Positions 22,713 to 33,536 of a DNA stretch of 64,000 bases are shown here, piece by piece. Every line of letters begins with the position of its first letter. Within the stretch, counting starts at the first letter, position 1. The notes beneath the pieces were generated by a model. It did not search any database. It had not been told where the DNA came from and worked only from the letters and a program-made list of their open reading frames with translations. The DNA is taken from the NCBI RefSeq assembly GCF_002127325.2, contig NC_035449.2:80762693-80826692 (forward strand), written 5' to 3'. Position numbers and translations under genes: made by a program. This DNA is from Helianthus annuus. Lineage: Eukaryota; Streptophyta; Magnoliopsida; Asterales; Asteraceae.

Positions 22713-24559
22713 ACCTGTGTCGTGTTGTCAAATTTCTTTTGTACAGTTTTATTTTCTGCTTTTCGATAAAAACAAAAACACAAAAATATGTTTTAGTTTT
22801 AGGGGGAGAAATTCGCAGAAAAATACAAAAACAATAGAAAACCATAAAATCTAAAAACATCAGAAAAATTTCAAAAAAGAGTTGTGTAGAATAGGGGAAA
22901 TGATAGTACATCAGCTAGACGGACACAGTACCTAAAGATTTGTATTGTTTAAAATGCATTTAAGCAGTCTCGCTATAAGATGTGCTGATAGGTTTTTACA
23001 AAATTAGTAGATCAGTTTGGGATATACACATAAATTTCACTTGCGTTTACGTGGGGAACACCTCCAGGATATATAGGTAACCCCTGAAATCCTGTTTGAA
23101 AGGTCCCGTATTCTGAGATACTAGGTCTTTATGCTCAGTGATATCTGGGGTATTATCCCGGGACTTCTGCTGTATGGAAGTATTGACCTAGTCCCCGGAT
23201 AATACTTTCTGCAAAAACTTTGAAATATAAGCTCGCCCTCAGCATGCTGATGGAACAATAAAATTGATAGTCGCTGCTGTTGAAAACAAAAAATCCTCTA
23301 AAGGGGACATACCTTAAAGTCGAAGCCGTCATCTCTCTGCGTATACGGAAGTATCGACCTGAGCTCTCACGGCCCTCGCAATTACCCCTAAACAAATATC
23401 AGCTGTGGTATACTCACCTGTAAGACTGAATACTGGGGTCTGGATACGGGAGTATATACTGAGGTGGGACACATGTAAATGTTTAAGTCCTAAAATACTA
23501 ATTTAGTATCCTGAATAGATTGAAAATTGTGTGAGAATTTAAGAGGAACAATATATCAGCAATCTACGCGAATTGTTTAAAAGCTTAGTATGAAATAAAC
23601 AGCTTAACGGTGCTCGTGTCTGGTCGGCAGCTGATATGATCCCCTAACACACTCGCAAAAATATTGTGTGTACATAGTTTCAGTTTATCCAGTTAAAATC
23701 CAAAAAGATTTTCTTTTCTCATTTTATTTTTCGACAACCGATGTTGGGAATTGGAAGATCAAAGCCTAAGTGCAGAACATGTCAGTGTTTGACGAGAGAT
23801 GGGTAAACTGGAGATTGCTATACAGTGATTGGTATATTGTTTGAAAGTTAAAATGTGTTTGATTGTTTGAAATGTTCAAAAGTTCATTCATTTGAACTGC
23901 TTTCAGAAAGAAACGTCAGCAAACTTCATAAATCTGATCATCCAAGGCCATTAACTTGGACTTGGTGGGTTAATCAGTTGTCCAAGGTCATTGACTTGGA
24001 CTTGGTCAACTGAGTGTAACGGTGGTCAATCTGAAAAATGTCAAGAAGTTAAACTTTTGAAAACAAGTTAATAGTTTCGCTTATTTGTCACCCAAAACAA
24101 AGGTTTCGCTTTAATGGCTGTTTCAAAGTGTTTCGCTTATGGCTTCAAAGGAGGTTCCGCTAATTTGTCAATGGACACAAAAGCGAAACCTCATCACCTA
24201 TTTAAAGTCAGAGGTTTCGCTTATCTGTCACTTTTACCCTTTCGCTTGTACGTCACTTTCTCTCCGGCGATTTGAAGCGGAACCCTATTACGACCTTTTT
24301 CAAGTGTTGTGCTGCCCGATTTTCAACCGTTTTTGTTACGATATTAGTAGATTAATCATGGGCAAGGTAAGTCTTCGTTCAATTTGTTCGATTTCATGCT
24401 TGATTTGATATGTCGGCACCTCTTATAGAACTGAACATAGATTTAGGCTTGTTTATGTGAAATTGAAGCTTGAAAATGATCATATGCAGTTGATTTAGTG
24501 TATAGGTCATGATGATGTGTGTTAATTGCTTCAAAATTGTTGTATAGTGATGTTTGTTG
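22713..24559 (+). other. Sirevirus noncoding region between pol and the extra ORF
   Basis: No gene seen. TTTTAGGGGGAGAAA (about 22796-22810), just after pol, looks like a polypurine tract far from the 3' LTR; extra tracts are known in Sireviruses. A repeated CCAAGGYCATTRACTTGGACTTGG block occurs twice near 23941-24006, with internal CCAAG/CTTGG inverted repeats. GTTTCGCTTATT words cluster at about 24070-24290. ATGGGCAAG followed by donor-like GTAAGT is at 24358-24372. Confidence 0.7.
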
Positions 24560-25687
24560 ATGTCCGATTGTTACGGTTGTAGATCTAGGGTATTTGTTAA
24601 GTCAAAAACTGTGATTAACTACGACAGAGTTGAAATTGAAGACTGGACGGATGATGAAGATATGGTTGAAGATACTTCTAAGTATCCTACGCTTATGGAG
24701 TTCTTTGCTGAGGAGAATAGAGAAGAATTGAGGCAAAAAGTAGCTGAGGCAGTGAAAGATAAAAACTTCGAGAGCACTCAAAAGGAAATGGAAAAGGAAG
24801 ATAGATCGAAGTGGTTCAGAAAGAGTCACGAGAGAAAATTTAAAAGACCTTTGAAGTATTATCAGCGTGATCGAAGCGTATCTCTTGGTGATATCATAAG
24901 TTGGGGTTTCTTACCTCAGGTGAATGCGTATGCAATTAGAAGAGAGTGCGGAGTACAATACTTTGAACGTTTATATGACATCATGTCATTACCTTGGTGG
25001 GATGTGGATGAACTGCCGAAGGTTAGATGTTTGGATTACCCAGTTCGAAAGAATGATGTGGCTATGTGGGGTTACATTAAGTATGAGTCATTGAAAGAAT
25101 TTCGTATATGGAAGCCGCATCATCCAAAGCGTGTACAGAGGGTAGATCCAGATACCGGTGTTACAGAGACTATCCTTAATGTCAAGCCTCCGAGAACAAT
25201 GAAGACAATTCCAATGCCTCAGATGGAACAAGACTTTTATAAAGGCTTCATTGGATGGGTGCATAGTTGTATTTCAACCGAAGCAATAATTACTTACAGA
25301 GCAGGTGGGGAGATTCGAGAGATACATGTTTATGATCCCATGTGGCTTGTAAATTGCTCTACGAAAGATATAGAATGCCTTTTCATCAACAATATTCACT
25401 ATCAACCAGCAGATAGAGAACAAGCGCAGCAGTTTCAACGTGTTGTTTCCCTTTGCTTTCAGAAAAGTATCAATTCTGAGAGTAAATAGAAATCATCTTG
25501 GTGGTCGCTTGATGAGAAGATGAAAAGGAAAGCTAAACGTGAACGTCAAAAGCTTGAAGAAAAGAAAGGTACGTTTTTGAAGATGCAAGCTGAAGAAGAG
25601 AAAGCGAAGAAGAAAGAGAATGAACGAATAAGGATTGCGCTTGGTAGGAAGCCGAAGCCAAGGGAAGAGTCGTTCATAGCTGTTTGA
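24560..25687 (+). pseudogene. Extra ORF downstream of Sirevirus pol
   Basis: This frame lies between pol and the 3' LTR, where Sireviruses often carry an env-like gene. About 375 codons run from ATG 24560 to TGA 25687, with one TAG at 25487-25489. The N-terminal third is acidic then strongly charged. The middle has repeated aromatic motifs (LPWWDVDELP, DVAMWGYIKYESL, GFIGWVHSC). The C-terminal 65 residues are a Lys/Glu-rich probable coiled coil. I see no signal peptide or membrane segment, so an envelope function is not supported. Product unknown. Confidence 0.6.
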
Positions 25688-25734
25688 AGACCCAAAGACA
25701 AGACGAAGACTGCGGCTGTATCCAATGGGGAGTT

Positions 25735-26184
25735 TGTTGGTGCATAATGTCTAAAGCATGCGTCTTAGTCTTAGTTAATCAATGTATAGGGTCTAGTTTG
25801 GTTAATTATGTATTGTATAGGGGTTAAAGGGGTAATTGTTTGGTTTTCATGTAAAGGTTTCGCTTATATGGACATGTCCATATAAGCGAAACTATTTGTT
25901 AAAAGGTTTCGCTTGTTTGGACTTTTCATATAAGCGAAACTAATCCCCTATAAATACCCCAAGTGTTTTCTCATTTTGTACTTCGATGTCATAAGTGTAG
26001 CCGACCTGCTGACCTTGTATTTCCTGAAAGTTGAATGAGAAAACGGTGTTAAAGTGTATTACTTCTGTTTCTACTCATTTCTTCTATAGTTTTGCTTTGA
26101 TTCATGCCAAAAATGTATTTCCGCTACATTTTCGGTAGGTGCTAGCTCCGATTGTCTCAAACGACGGTCAAACTCGGTCCTACA
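25735..26184 (+). repeat. 3' LTR of the Sirevirus element
   Basis: 450 bp, same length as the 5' LTR, about 7 mismatches by eye. AATGGGGAG just upstream is the likely polypurine tract. The 36-bp palindrome is intact at 25857-25892. Confidence 0.95.
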
Positions 26185-27167
26185 ATTCTCATCATTCCCA
26201 ATATTCTCACCATTCTCACCATTCACACCACTATTTACACTCCCATTCTTTTCATCATTCTGACTCCACTTATTCCCCGACCCAATTTAACCCAAACGAC
26301 TATTGTAACGAACCATTGGGTTACAATCTATTAGGACCCGAGGACCACTTCTCCTAAGAGATGGAGATGGATGGCGATCCTGATCCAGAGCCGCCAACCG
26401 GGACACCAACTCACACCATCAGTATCTCCAGCGGTTCTCCTTACCAAGGATCGCCATATCAAGGCCCCGACTCATGGGCCGAAAGGTGGAACAAGTACGA
26501 ATGGGAATATACTCCTTCATTTCATAACTCTCCTCCTCAACCTCCATTGGAGGAACCGTATCTTCAAGCGGTTACTCCACCGCCTTTACCCGTTGAGGAA
26601 CCACCTCAACAACCATCACAACCACCTCCCGAGCCACCTAGGCGAAGGAGGAATGCACGAATGTCCGTGCGAGGGGGACCACGATTTAGTTCCCCTCAAG
26701 CTTCAAGCACATACCCTCCTATTCCCGAAGATCCATAGATGGGTGGACCTTCACATGCGGTGCCGAAAGATGATCCCCCGCTTGTTACTTCTGCACCACC
26801 GCCACCGCCAGTGGGTTTTGAAAACCCGATACCGACTTACCCAGGTTCGTCTGGGTATAACCCATTTGAATATCCAACTTCTACGGATTATGGATATCAA
26901 GCCCCTGCCCAAGATCCATATCTTGAGGCAGCACAATTTAATGCACTTTATCCTTCGCCGTTTCCTCCAGTTTACCCAACTGGATATCCAGTGCAAGGGT
27001 ATCAATACCCACCTTACCAACAACAACCTCCTCCTCCTCAACAAATTCAAACTCAACAACTTCTGTAGAGGTTGGACCAGGTTGAGCAAAAAGCGGACGA
27101 AACAAACAAAAAGCATAACAAATTTCTCAAGGGCCTTGCAAACCTCATAAAGGGCAAAAAGAAGTAG
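26185..27167 (+). pseudogene. Element D proline-rich ORF, 3' part
   Basis: The first five bases are the right ATTCT duplication. The reading continues that of 14047-14274 in one frame to TAG 27165-27167, with stops at 26355 (TAA), 26736 (TAG) and 27066 (TAG). It has a His/Ser repeat (HHSHHSHH), an acidic segment, long proline-rich tracts (PPPLPVEEPPQQPSQPPPEPP) then an Arg-rich RRRRNAR. It ends in a Lys-rich coiled-coil-like tail (about 27069-27164). No enzyme motif is seen. The gene sits before gag, recalling the extra ORF1 of Tat/Ogre Gypsy elements; that is a comparison of position only. Confidence 0.65.
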
Positions 27168-28130
27168 AAGTTTGTTTTATTTTATTTTGTATTGTAATTT
27201 CAATCAAGTCCCTACAAGGACATTTTATTTCTGTACTTAGTCCATGCATGGACTTATTTTCTTTTCTGTAGTCCCTGCATGGACAGTTTGTTATTTTAAG
27301 ACCCGTTTAGGGTATTCTTGTAATAGTCTAGTATTTTAGTGAAATTTCTTTTGGAAACTTTTATATGTATATTTTATTACATCATCTTGTTAATATCATT
27401 TCAATTTTCATTGATCTGCCAAAGAAATTTCAAAAAGAAGTTCTTAAAGGTATAACCTAGCCAAAATATTAATGGCTATGATGGTACAACCTTTTTAAGA
27501 CAATAAATTCTCTGTTAACATCTGAAAACATGTTAACATTCCTGGCTGTGTGACTTGAGAGACCACACTAGCTTCCAAAAGTACTTGGATCTTTCCAAGC
27601 TACCTTCATGGCCTATATGATCAATGCGAATCATGGCTATTAAACATCAATATGATGTATACATCAAAAGCATCCATTTGTGGTGTATGCCTACGAGCAA
27701 GGGTGTATTAAACACAATGATAGTTTTATTTTATAAACTTCTTGTCAAAAGGGCGATGAACTAATGTTCGACCCTTAAAGACCACTGATCCAAGAAATCA
27801 TTGGTTATGTTTTAATCGTCCTTGTGATAAGGCCTTCTGTGCCATCTGAATGTCCTTCGAGACGAGCCTTTTGTGCTATCTGAAAATGTCTTTTATGACA
27901 TTGACAGTTGTGACTTATGTCCCCTGTCTAATAACTGTAAAGGATTATATCCTATTGATTGCCAATAATGGTTCATTTGTAGCCTAGGCAAATCATGATC
28001 AAATAGATTCTTATTTGTTATCTAAAATGGTCTATATGGTTTATTAATGCCATGGCCATCTAATCATCAATGCGATGATTCATCATATAATCTAAATACA
28101 TCACTATTGTTTAATTTTAGTACACAAATC
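27168..28130 (+). other. Element D spacer between proline-rich ORF and gag
   Basis: No gene seen. Near the start are three related palindromes: GTCCCTACAAGGAC (27208-27221), the perfect 16-mer AGTCCATGCATGGACT (27239-27254) and GTCCCTGCATGGAC (27271-27284). The rest is AT-rich with short direct repeats such as AATCAATGCGATGATT-like words. Confidence 0.65.
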
Positions 28131-28581
28131 ATGGCTGGCTCTGACAAAGCAAACAGTCATCCTGTGGAAGGAAACAATAATAAACACAGCGGTTGCACAA
28201 GCTGTGGATAATATGTTTTAGGAGCCGAGTAATGTTCGGTCCAAAACTCATACGAAGTCCCTATCACATTCGCATACACTAAAGAAGGATGAGTCTCAAC
28301 ACTCATCTAATCAGAAAAGTGAACCAAAGAGGCAGTTTGTCCTCGATCAAACTCCCAGGTACAACAAGGGTTGTACCTATAAATATTTCGTCTCCTGTAA
28401 ACTGAGAGATTTAACGAGAGAAAAGGAGCAATCGACTGTATGAAATGGTTGGATGAAATGGAAACTGTGATTGACATTAGTGGGTGTGCTTAGGAAGACA
28501 TCTTCAAGTTTGTATCTCAATCTTTCAATGGTGATGCCCTAACATGGTGGAAAGCCTTGGTGCAGTCCACTGGAAAGGTTC
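28131..28581 (+). pseudogene. gag: Element D gag, N-terminal fragment
   Basis: ATG 28131 opens MAGSDKANSHPVEG, then frame shifts occur. The Gypsy gag core is clear from about 28430: WLDEMETVIDISGCA, a TAG at 28491-28493, then FVSQSFNGDALTWWKALVQ. The WW pair and spacing match the retrotransposon gag domain of C ([10 protein letters not shown]) and A (ALDWWTAERN). Element A's LTR begins at 28582 and cuts the gene; the left flank GGTTC should recur at the far end of that insertion. Confidence 0.75.
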
Positions 28582-28985
28582 TGTAACAACCCGCACATTC
28601 GTGCGTTTTTACTACTCGTTACACTCGTTACGCCTAGCACCAGAGATTCGAATCATAATGTAACTATATCGCATACATCGCTATATCGCAATATTTTTCG
28701 CATATTATCTCATATTTTATCGCTATCACATCACATTGTGCTTGCTGACAACCACGAAGATGTCGAGTGAGGACCAATCCTAACCTCCTTGATAGCCGTG
28801 ATGTGTCGCAGTGCAACTCATTACTCAAAACACACATTAACGTTCACGATGACATTGAGAGAGGACCTATTCTACCCTCCTCGATGACCGTGAAGCATCG
28901 TAAAGAAACGCATATTCGAAATGAAACCTAGTTATTGTATCGCAACTTTGAAATATGGATATGTATATACGACCCAACGTGGCTA

Positions 28986-28988
<3 letters not shown>

Positions 28989-29023
<35 letters not shown>
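28989..29023. repeat. TA microsatellite in A's 5' LTR
   Basis: About 17 TA units here but only about 5 at the same place in the second LTR (near 37768). This accounts for most of the length difference between the two LTRs. Confidence 0.9.
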
Positions 29024-29027
<4 letters not shown>

Positions 29028-29107
29028 ATGTGGATGAGAATGTGTAACCAAAACTATCGCAGCGCTTAACGAATGAAACAAAACATCGAAACGCAATTCA
29101 CCGGAGA

Positions 29108-30456
29108 CCACTGATCGAATGACTGGTCGATCGGATAGCCAACCGATCGGACAGCCATCCGATCCATGGCACTCCCTTCCCCTTTTCTCCTCCTCACCTA
29201 TAAATAACCCTTGTCACATCACTTGAACAGTGATGTGACAGCTCTCACTCGACCAGCACGCTTTGGGGTCATTTTCTCTCGATTTCTCGCAATTCTTGTA
29301 AGTTTCTACCCTAAATCTTGTACTTCTACGATCAACACGCACTCCTTCATCTTTTTCACCATCAAATCTCACTTTTTCACCGTTAAACCCTCGGATTTGA
29401 GCCGTTCCAAGGTGATGTCATCATGGAGTTCTTAGGAACAATGAAGTGTGACCTCATCTCATCAAGAACAGTCCAGATCTGATAGAATCCACGATGTATA
29501 AACACTAATCTCACCTAAATCTAAGTTTTCTAAGCTTTCTTCAAACTTTCCTAACTTATCACTCGAAACCGGTAGCAACAGAGATGACCGGCCTGTCGTG
29601 TTAAACACGAATAACCACGAATAACCTATAGCGAAGTGTCAGTTTGAGAACTGGTTCCTATCGACGAGATGACCGGCCTGTCGTGTTAAACACGAATAAC
29701 CACCAAGAACAGTTAACTGATCGGACGTGGTGATTCCCATCTGACCCAGTGACTCAGACCTGGTGGAGTTCCATTGTTTAGCTCATAGTCATACGTCTCG
29801 ATCAAATCGCAAAAACTTAACGAAATAGGCAAGATGTAAAACGATAAGATTGCGGGACGGGTTACCGTCCGATCGGATTGCCGTCCGATCGGACTGCCAC
29901 CCGACCGACCTGTAATCCGTTCGGGTTGCACTTGGGGTCAAGATTTAAACAAATTGTTAAACATTCAAGGATCTGAACAACGAACAGACTGCCGTCCAAT
30001 CGGATTGCTATCGGATTGAACGACCATCCGATCGGCTGACTCTTGGATCCTCAACACTGAAACGTTTTATAAATCTTCATCGCACATCAGTTCCAACGGA
30101 GTATCACCTGATCGGACTCCCACCCGATCGAGTAACCAGTCTGCTGTGAACATATCATCAACCAAAGTATCTTGCCAATCGGATCACCGTCCGATCGAAC
30201 AACCACCCGATCGAGTTGCCACCCGATCAACCAGCCGTTCGATCGACCGACCTGAAAGGTAGAGATACTACTCTGTTTTCAAAATGTTACAACGAAAACT
30301 TCAAAAGGCAAACCACCATACACAAACACATCTTTCCCAACGAGGTAGCAATCCAATCGAATGGTCACCCGATCGGATGTCCATCCTATCGGATAGTCAC
30401 CCGATCGACCAGCCACCTGATCGGATTGCCATTCGATCGGAGTAATGTCCGATCCA
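29108..30456. repeat. CGATCGG palindrome array in A's 5' LTR
   Basis: Dozens of variants of (C)CGATCGG(A), often as CCGATCGGATTGCC or ACCCGATCG, are scattered over about 1.3 kb in clusters near 29120-29165, 29870-30050 and 30100-30450. The second LTR has the matching array at about 40793-42150. Confidence 0.85.
29199..29240 (+). promoter_or_regulatory. TATA box and 11-bp hairpin in A's LTR
   Basis: CTATAAATAA (29199-29208) is followed by the perfect inverted repeat TGTCACATCAC/GTGATGTGACA (29212-29222 and 29230-29240) with a 7-base loop. The hairpin would span or adjoin the transcription start. In the second LTR the TATA box is at 40901-40910 and one arm has a single change. Confidence 0.65.
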
Positions 30457-31222
30457 CTGACACGCTGCTCCGTTTCACGCACTATTCACCGCTTACGCTA
30501 TCAATCTGAAATCAGGCTAATCTCAGACGCGCTCCCTTCAATCCAACCAAGTTGTGGTTGCTGCTTGCTGAGCACCGACTGTGAGTATACTTGAACCCTT
30601 TTTGCTTTTGCGCTTTTGGGTGTAACATATGTTTCTATCAAATCAAATCACATCAAATGCTTAAACTATTTATCACTTGCGAATGACCAATGTGCATAGT
30701 TATACGTGATGCTAATTACATATGTGCTAGGACTTATACTCGCAACGTCCCACCATGACTAGTATAGTACTATTACGCCCGACGGGGTCTAGTTTAGCAT
30801 CGGGATCGAAGCTCGAGGACTTAGCTGGTAGTATCAGTTTTGTGAGTATATATGTCGTGTATTACGTTTATCTATGTGGAAATTCGCAGCTTTTATCTAT
30901 CACACTATTACATATCTGACCTGTATACTCGCCAATACTTTTGTATTGACACTATTTTAATGTACGTTGCAGGTTTTGTCGCAGTCTACATCGAATCAAG
31001 CTAGGAAGTCTAGAAACTCGCCTAAAATGTAGGTTGTCGGATTTGTATTGTTCGAGAGGACAAGAAATCTGTGATAACTTATGTGATTATACTGATTGTT
31101 AGTATGGGATAACAAATGTAATAAATACTATCGCAATATAGTTGTTATGGATTCTCTTGAGCAATCTGATTCGCCTGGTGCCGCGCCCCGATGATTCCGC
31201 CATCGGTTGGGGTGTGACAGAT

Positions 31223-31235
31223 TGGTATCAGAGCC
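31223..31235 (+). other. Primer binding site of element A
   Basis: TGGTATCAGAGCC four bases after the LTR end; initiator tRNA-Met type. Copies of the same site at 35568-35580 and 42920-42932 mark duplicated leader segments. Confidence 0.92.
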
Positions 31236-31400
31236 ATAACTATAGGGAATTAGGAAAGACACGACCCAGTCCGAGTTTGTTGTCTTAGAAATGACCTAGT
31301 CTATAGTCTAAGTACCAACGGGCCGACTCGTGCGAACTTAGTAGGAATTACACGGGCCTATTTGATACTCTCGTTCGAATTCGCTAAAAATTACAACTTT

Positions 31401-31479
31401 GTGTGAACACCGCGTACTATAGCTTCACACGAAGAAGCCTTTCCTAAGGCTGAAATACTACTTAGCCTTTCCTAAGGCT
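31401..31479 (+). other. Three leader stem-loops, candidate packaging signal
   Basis: SL1 is GTGTGAA/TTCACAC (31401-31407, 31424-31430). SL2 and SL3 are two identical 16-mers AGCCTTTCCTAAGGCT (31436-31451 and 31464-31479), each able to form a 6-bp stem with a TCCT loop. All three recur in the leader copies at about 35750-35824 and 43100-43176. Position after the primer site and before gag fits a packaging or dimerisation element; that role is inferred. Confidence 0.6.
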
Positions 31480-32414
31480 GACACAATGCACACGTTTTCA
31501 AAAATACTCGCATAACGAAACCGAGTTATCCAGTCGAGACCAGGTGTGAAAACCAAGAACTCTCGATGAGATCGCTCACTCAGCCGCATATTTCTAGCAC
31601 GAGAACCTTTCATCGAGCTAGGAGTGACATCCACAACTCGACGAAAGTCTCCAATTCGAAATCTAGTGGAACTCACGAATTTATTCGGAAAGCATAACCA
31701 CAATTAGGAACGAAGTTGTTAAGTCAGCGGTGAAACCCGTATCTTAATAAACCGTTCCACTCTCTAAAATGGTTTTTGAAAAGCTCCCACCAAGGACTCG
31801 ACCATAACAACGACTCGAGCCACGCGATGACTAGGAAGATGAATGCCATGAGCTACATCCCAGTGGAAGCGCTAGCCTTCTAGGTCAACGCGCGTGCACG
31901 AACTTGTTGGGTATAGTTGGGTTACCTTGGGTAGTCGACGCCTAAAACACCCGAGGCACTCTGTCTTTTTTTCTAGCTTACGAATCGCCGATTTTACGCT
32001 TTATGGAATTTATTTACGCCTATGTAAGATTTTACGCTTTATCGATTTACCAAATTGTCGCTCCTTGTTTTACCAAACGCACAACTCGCACAGCCATCGC
32101 AATCTAAAACGAAGAACAAATGTTCACAACAAAACTAATGTCTAATTACTCGCTTACGCTCTCGCTCTTGCTCTCTCCCTCTCATCGCGTCCTCACGTAT
32201 TCTACACCGATATGTATGTGGGTAAGTATAAACTACAACTCCTTATATGTACAAAACGAATCAATTGTGTGAGAACTTAGGAATCTCGTGTCTCCTATGT
32301 GGCTCCTATGTGAAATCTATTATATTAATCGCTACAAGTATGATCGCGCTCAATCACATCGCAAAACTCAAAATCATTATGATCGAATCTCATTCCAAAT
32401 CTCTCTCTGTCTAG

Positions 32415-33536
32415 ATGCCTTCCAACAACTCTACCTCGAGACGAGCAGCTAGGAGAAGAGCCAAACGAAGCACCGATAAGAGGATTACCTCGCTTGTGGC
32501 CAAGGAAGTGGCCAAAGTCTTTCCTCAAATTGTCGCTTAAGTGCACTCTCTCAGCCACTCTCGAACCACAAAAGACGTCAAGACGGAAGCGCCGCAATCT
32601 GCTTTTCTCTACAAACACTTCAAAGCCTGTGATCTGATGGAATTCACGGGTGAAGGAGATGTGACCCAACTACTCCAGTGGTTCGATTCTATCGATGTTA
32701 CCCTTCGTCAAAGTGGGTGTCCCGATAGTTTTCATACTACTTGCGCAACCGGAGTATTTCAATCGCGAGCACTCGACTGGTGGACCGCCGAACGTAACAA
32801 ACGTGGAATCTCCGCAGCCTACTCTCTCTCTTGGGATGAGCTAAAGGAGCTCATGAAGAAAGAGTACTGCCCTCCCCACGAAGTCCAGAAGCTAGAAGAC
32901 GAAGTTTGGAAAATCAAGCAAGTCGAAGGTGAGAATGCTGGCTACACCGCAAGGTTTAAACAGCTTAGCATAATCTGCCCAAGTCAAGACAGCACTTCAG
33001 AAAAAGCCATTCCGAAATATATTCGCGGCTTGCCTGAGTGTGTGGGTGATTTTGTCAAAGCTGCAAGACCTGCTACCATTGAAGAAACCTACCGCTTAGC
33101 CGCAGAAATCAATGACAAACGAGTCTTGGACGGATTCTTCTCCAAGAATCCTGTCAAACAAGCTCATCAAGCAATCATCATCAATTCTTCTGATGATTCT
33201 TCTAGCAAATTTACCGACGAATCTTTTGAAGACTCCTCCAACGATGTCTATAGCGAATCATCAGACGAATCCACCGACGACACCGCATCATCTCAGGAAG
33301 CTCAGCCCAGCCGTAAACGAAAGACCATGAGCCCAGACTCTTCAACAACCGGACTGTCGCAACCAGAACCTCTCCGAGCAGCCCCAGTTCAATTGAAATG
33401 CACCTACAACGGAACTCATCCCCTGTGTTTCACGTGTACGTATCATCACCCGCCAGAAGCTAACTGTCGTTATTGCGCAAATTGCAACTGGTATGGTCAT
33501 CTTACGCAGCACTGCCGCACGGGACCGCAACCTTGA
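32415..33536 (+). pseudogene. gag: Element A gag
   Basis: The nucleocapsid-type protein of element A. The frame starts at ATG 32415 (MPSNNSTSRRAARRRAKR), has TAA at 32538-32540, then is open to TGA 33534-33536. The retrotransposon gag core covers about 32635-33120, with ALDWWTAERN and the ELMKKEYCPPHE motif. An Asp/Ser-rich acidic stretch follows (about 33180-33300), then one CCHC knuckle (CANCNWYGHLTQHC, about 33478-33520). Nothing resembling protease or RT follows. Without the early stop the protein would be about 373 residues. Confidence 0.85.

Larger units (their letters stand above)
14275..26184 (+). mobile_element. Sirevirus-type (SIRE/Maximus) Copia element
   Basis: An 11,910-bp element with two 450-bp LTRs, identical target duplications ATTCT (14270-14274 and 26185-26189) and a tRNA-Met primer site. 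Domains run gag, protease, integrase, RT, RNase H, the Copia order, followed by a long noncoding region and an extra ORF before the 3' LTR, as in Sireviruses. By eye the LTRs differ at about 7 of 450 positions, so the insertion is fairly young. Nonetheless gag-pol carries several stops and frameshifts, so this copy cannot be autonomous. Confidence 0.93.
7388..28581 (+). mobile_element. Gypsy element D, 5' part, split by nested insertions
   Basis: D consists of a 5' LTR (7388-10928), a primer site (13869-13881), a proline-rich ORF (14047-14274 continuing at 26190-27167), a spacer and the first part of gag (28131-28581). Removing solo LTR B and the Sirevirus element rejoins these parts in order and in frame. 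Gag stops where element A begins at 28582; the rest, including any pol and 3' LTR, is not in the window. The gag resembles Gypsy/Metaviridae gag; lineage cannot be fixed without pol. Confidence 0.8.
28582..31219 (+). repeat. 5' LTR of element A
   Basis: 2638 bp. It contains a TA microsatellite (28989-29023), a TATA box with hairpin (29199-29240), many CGATCGG palindromes (29108-30456), and ATAGTACTAT at 30764-30773 followed by a CCCGA/TCGGG inverted repeat (30778-30804). A 74-codon frame just after the TATA box (29211-29435) recurs in the second LTR (40914-41138); I do not treat it as a gene. Confidence 0.9.

Noticed and set aside
29211..29435. 74-codon frame present in both LTRs of A (also 40914-41138)
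   Set aside because: Conservation follows from the LTRs being copies of each other; it overlaps the TATA-adjacent hairpin and shows no domain.
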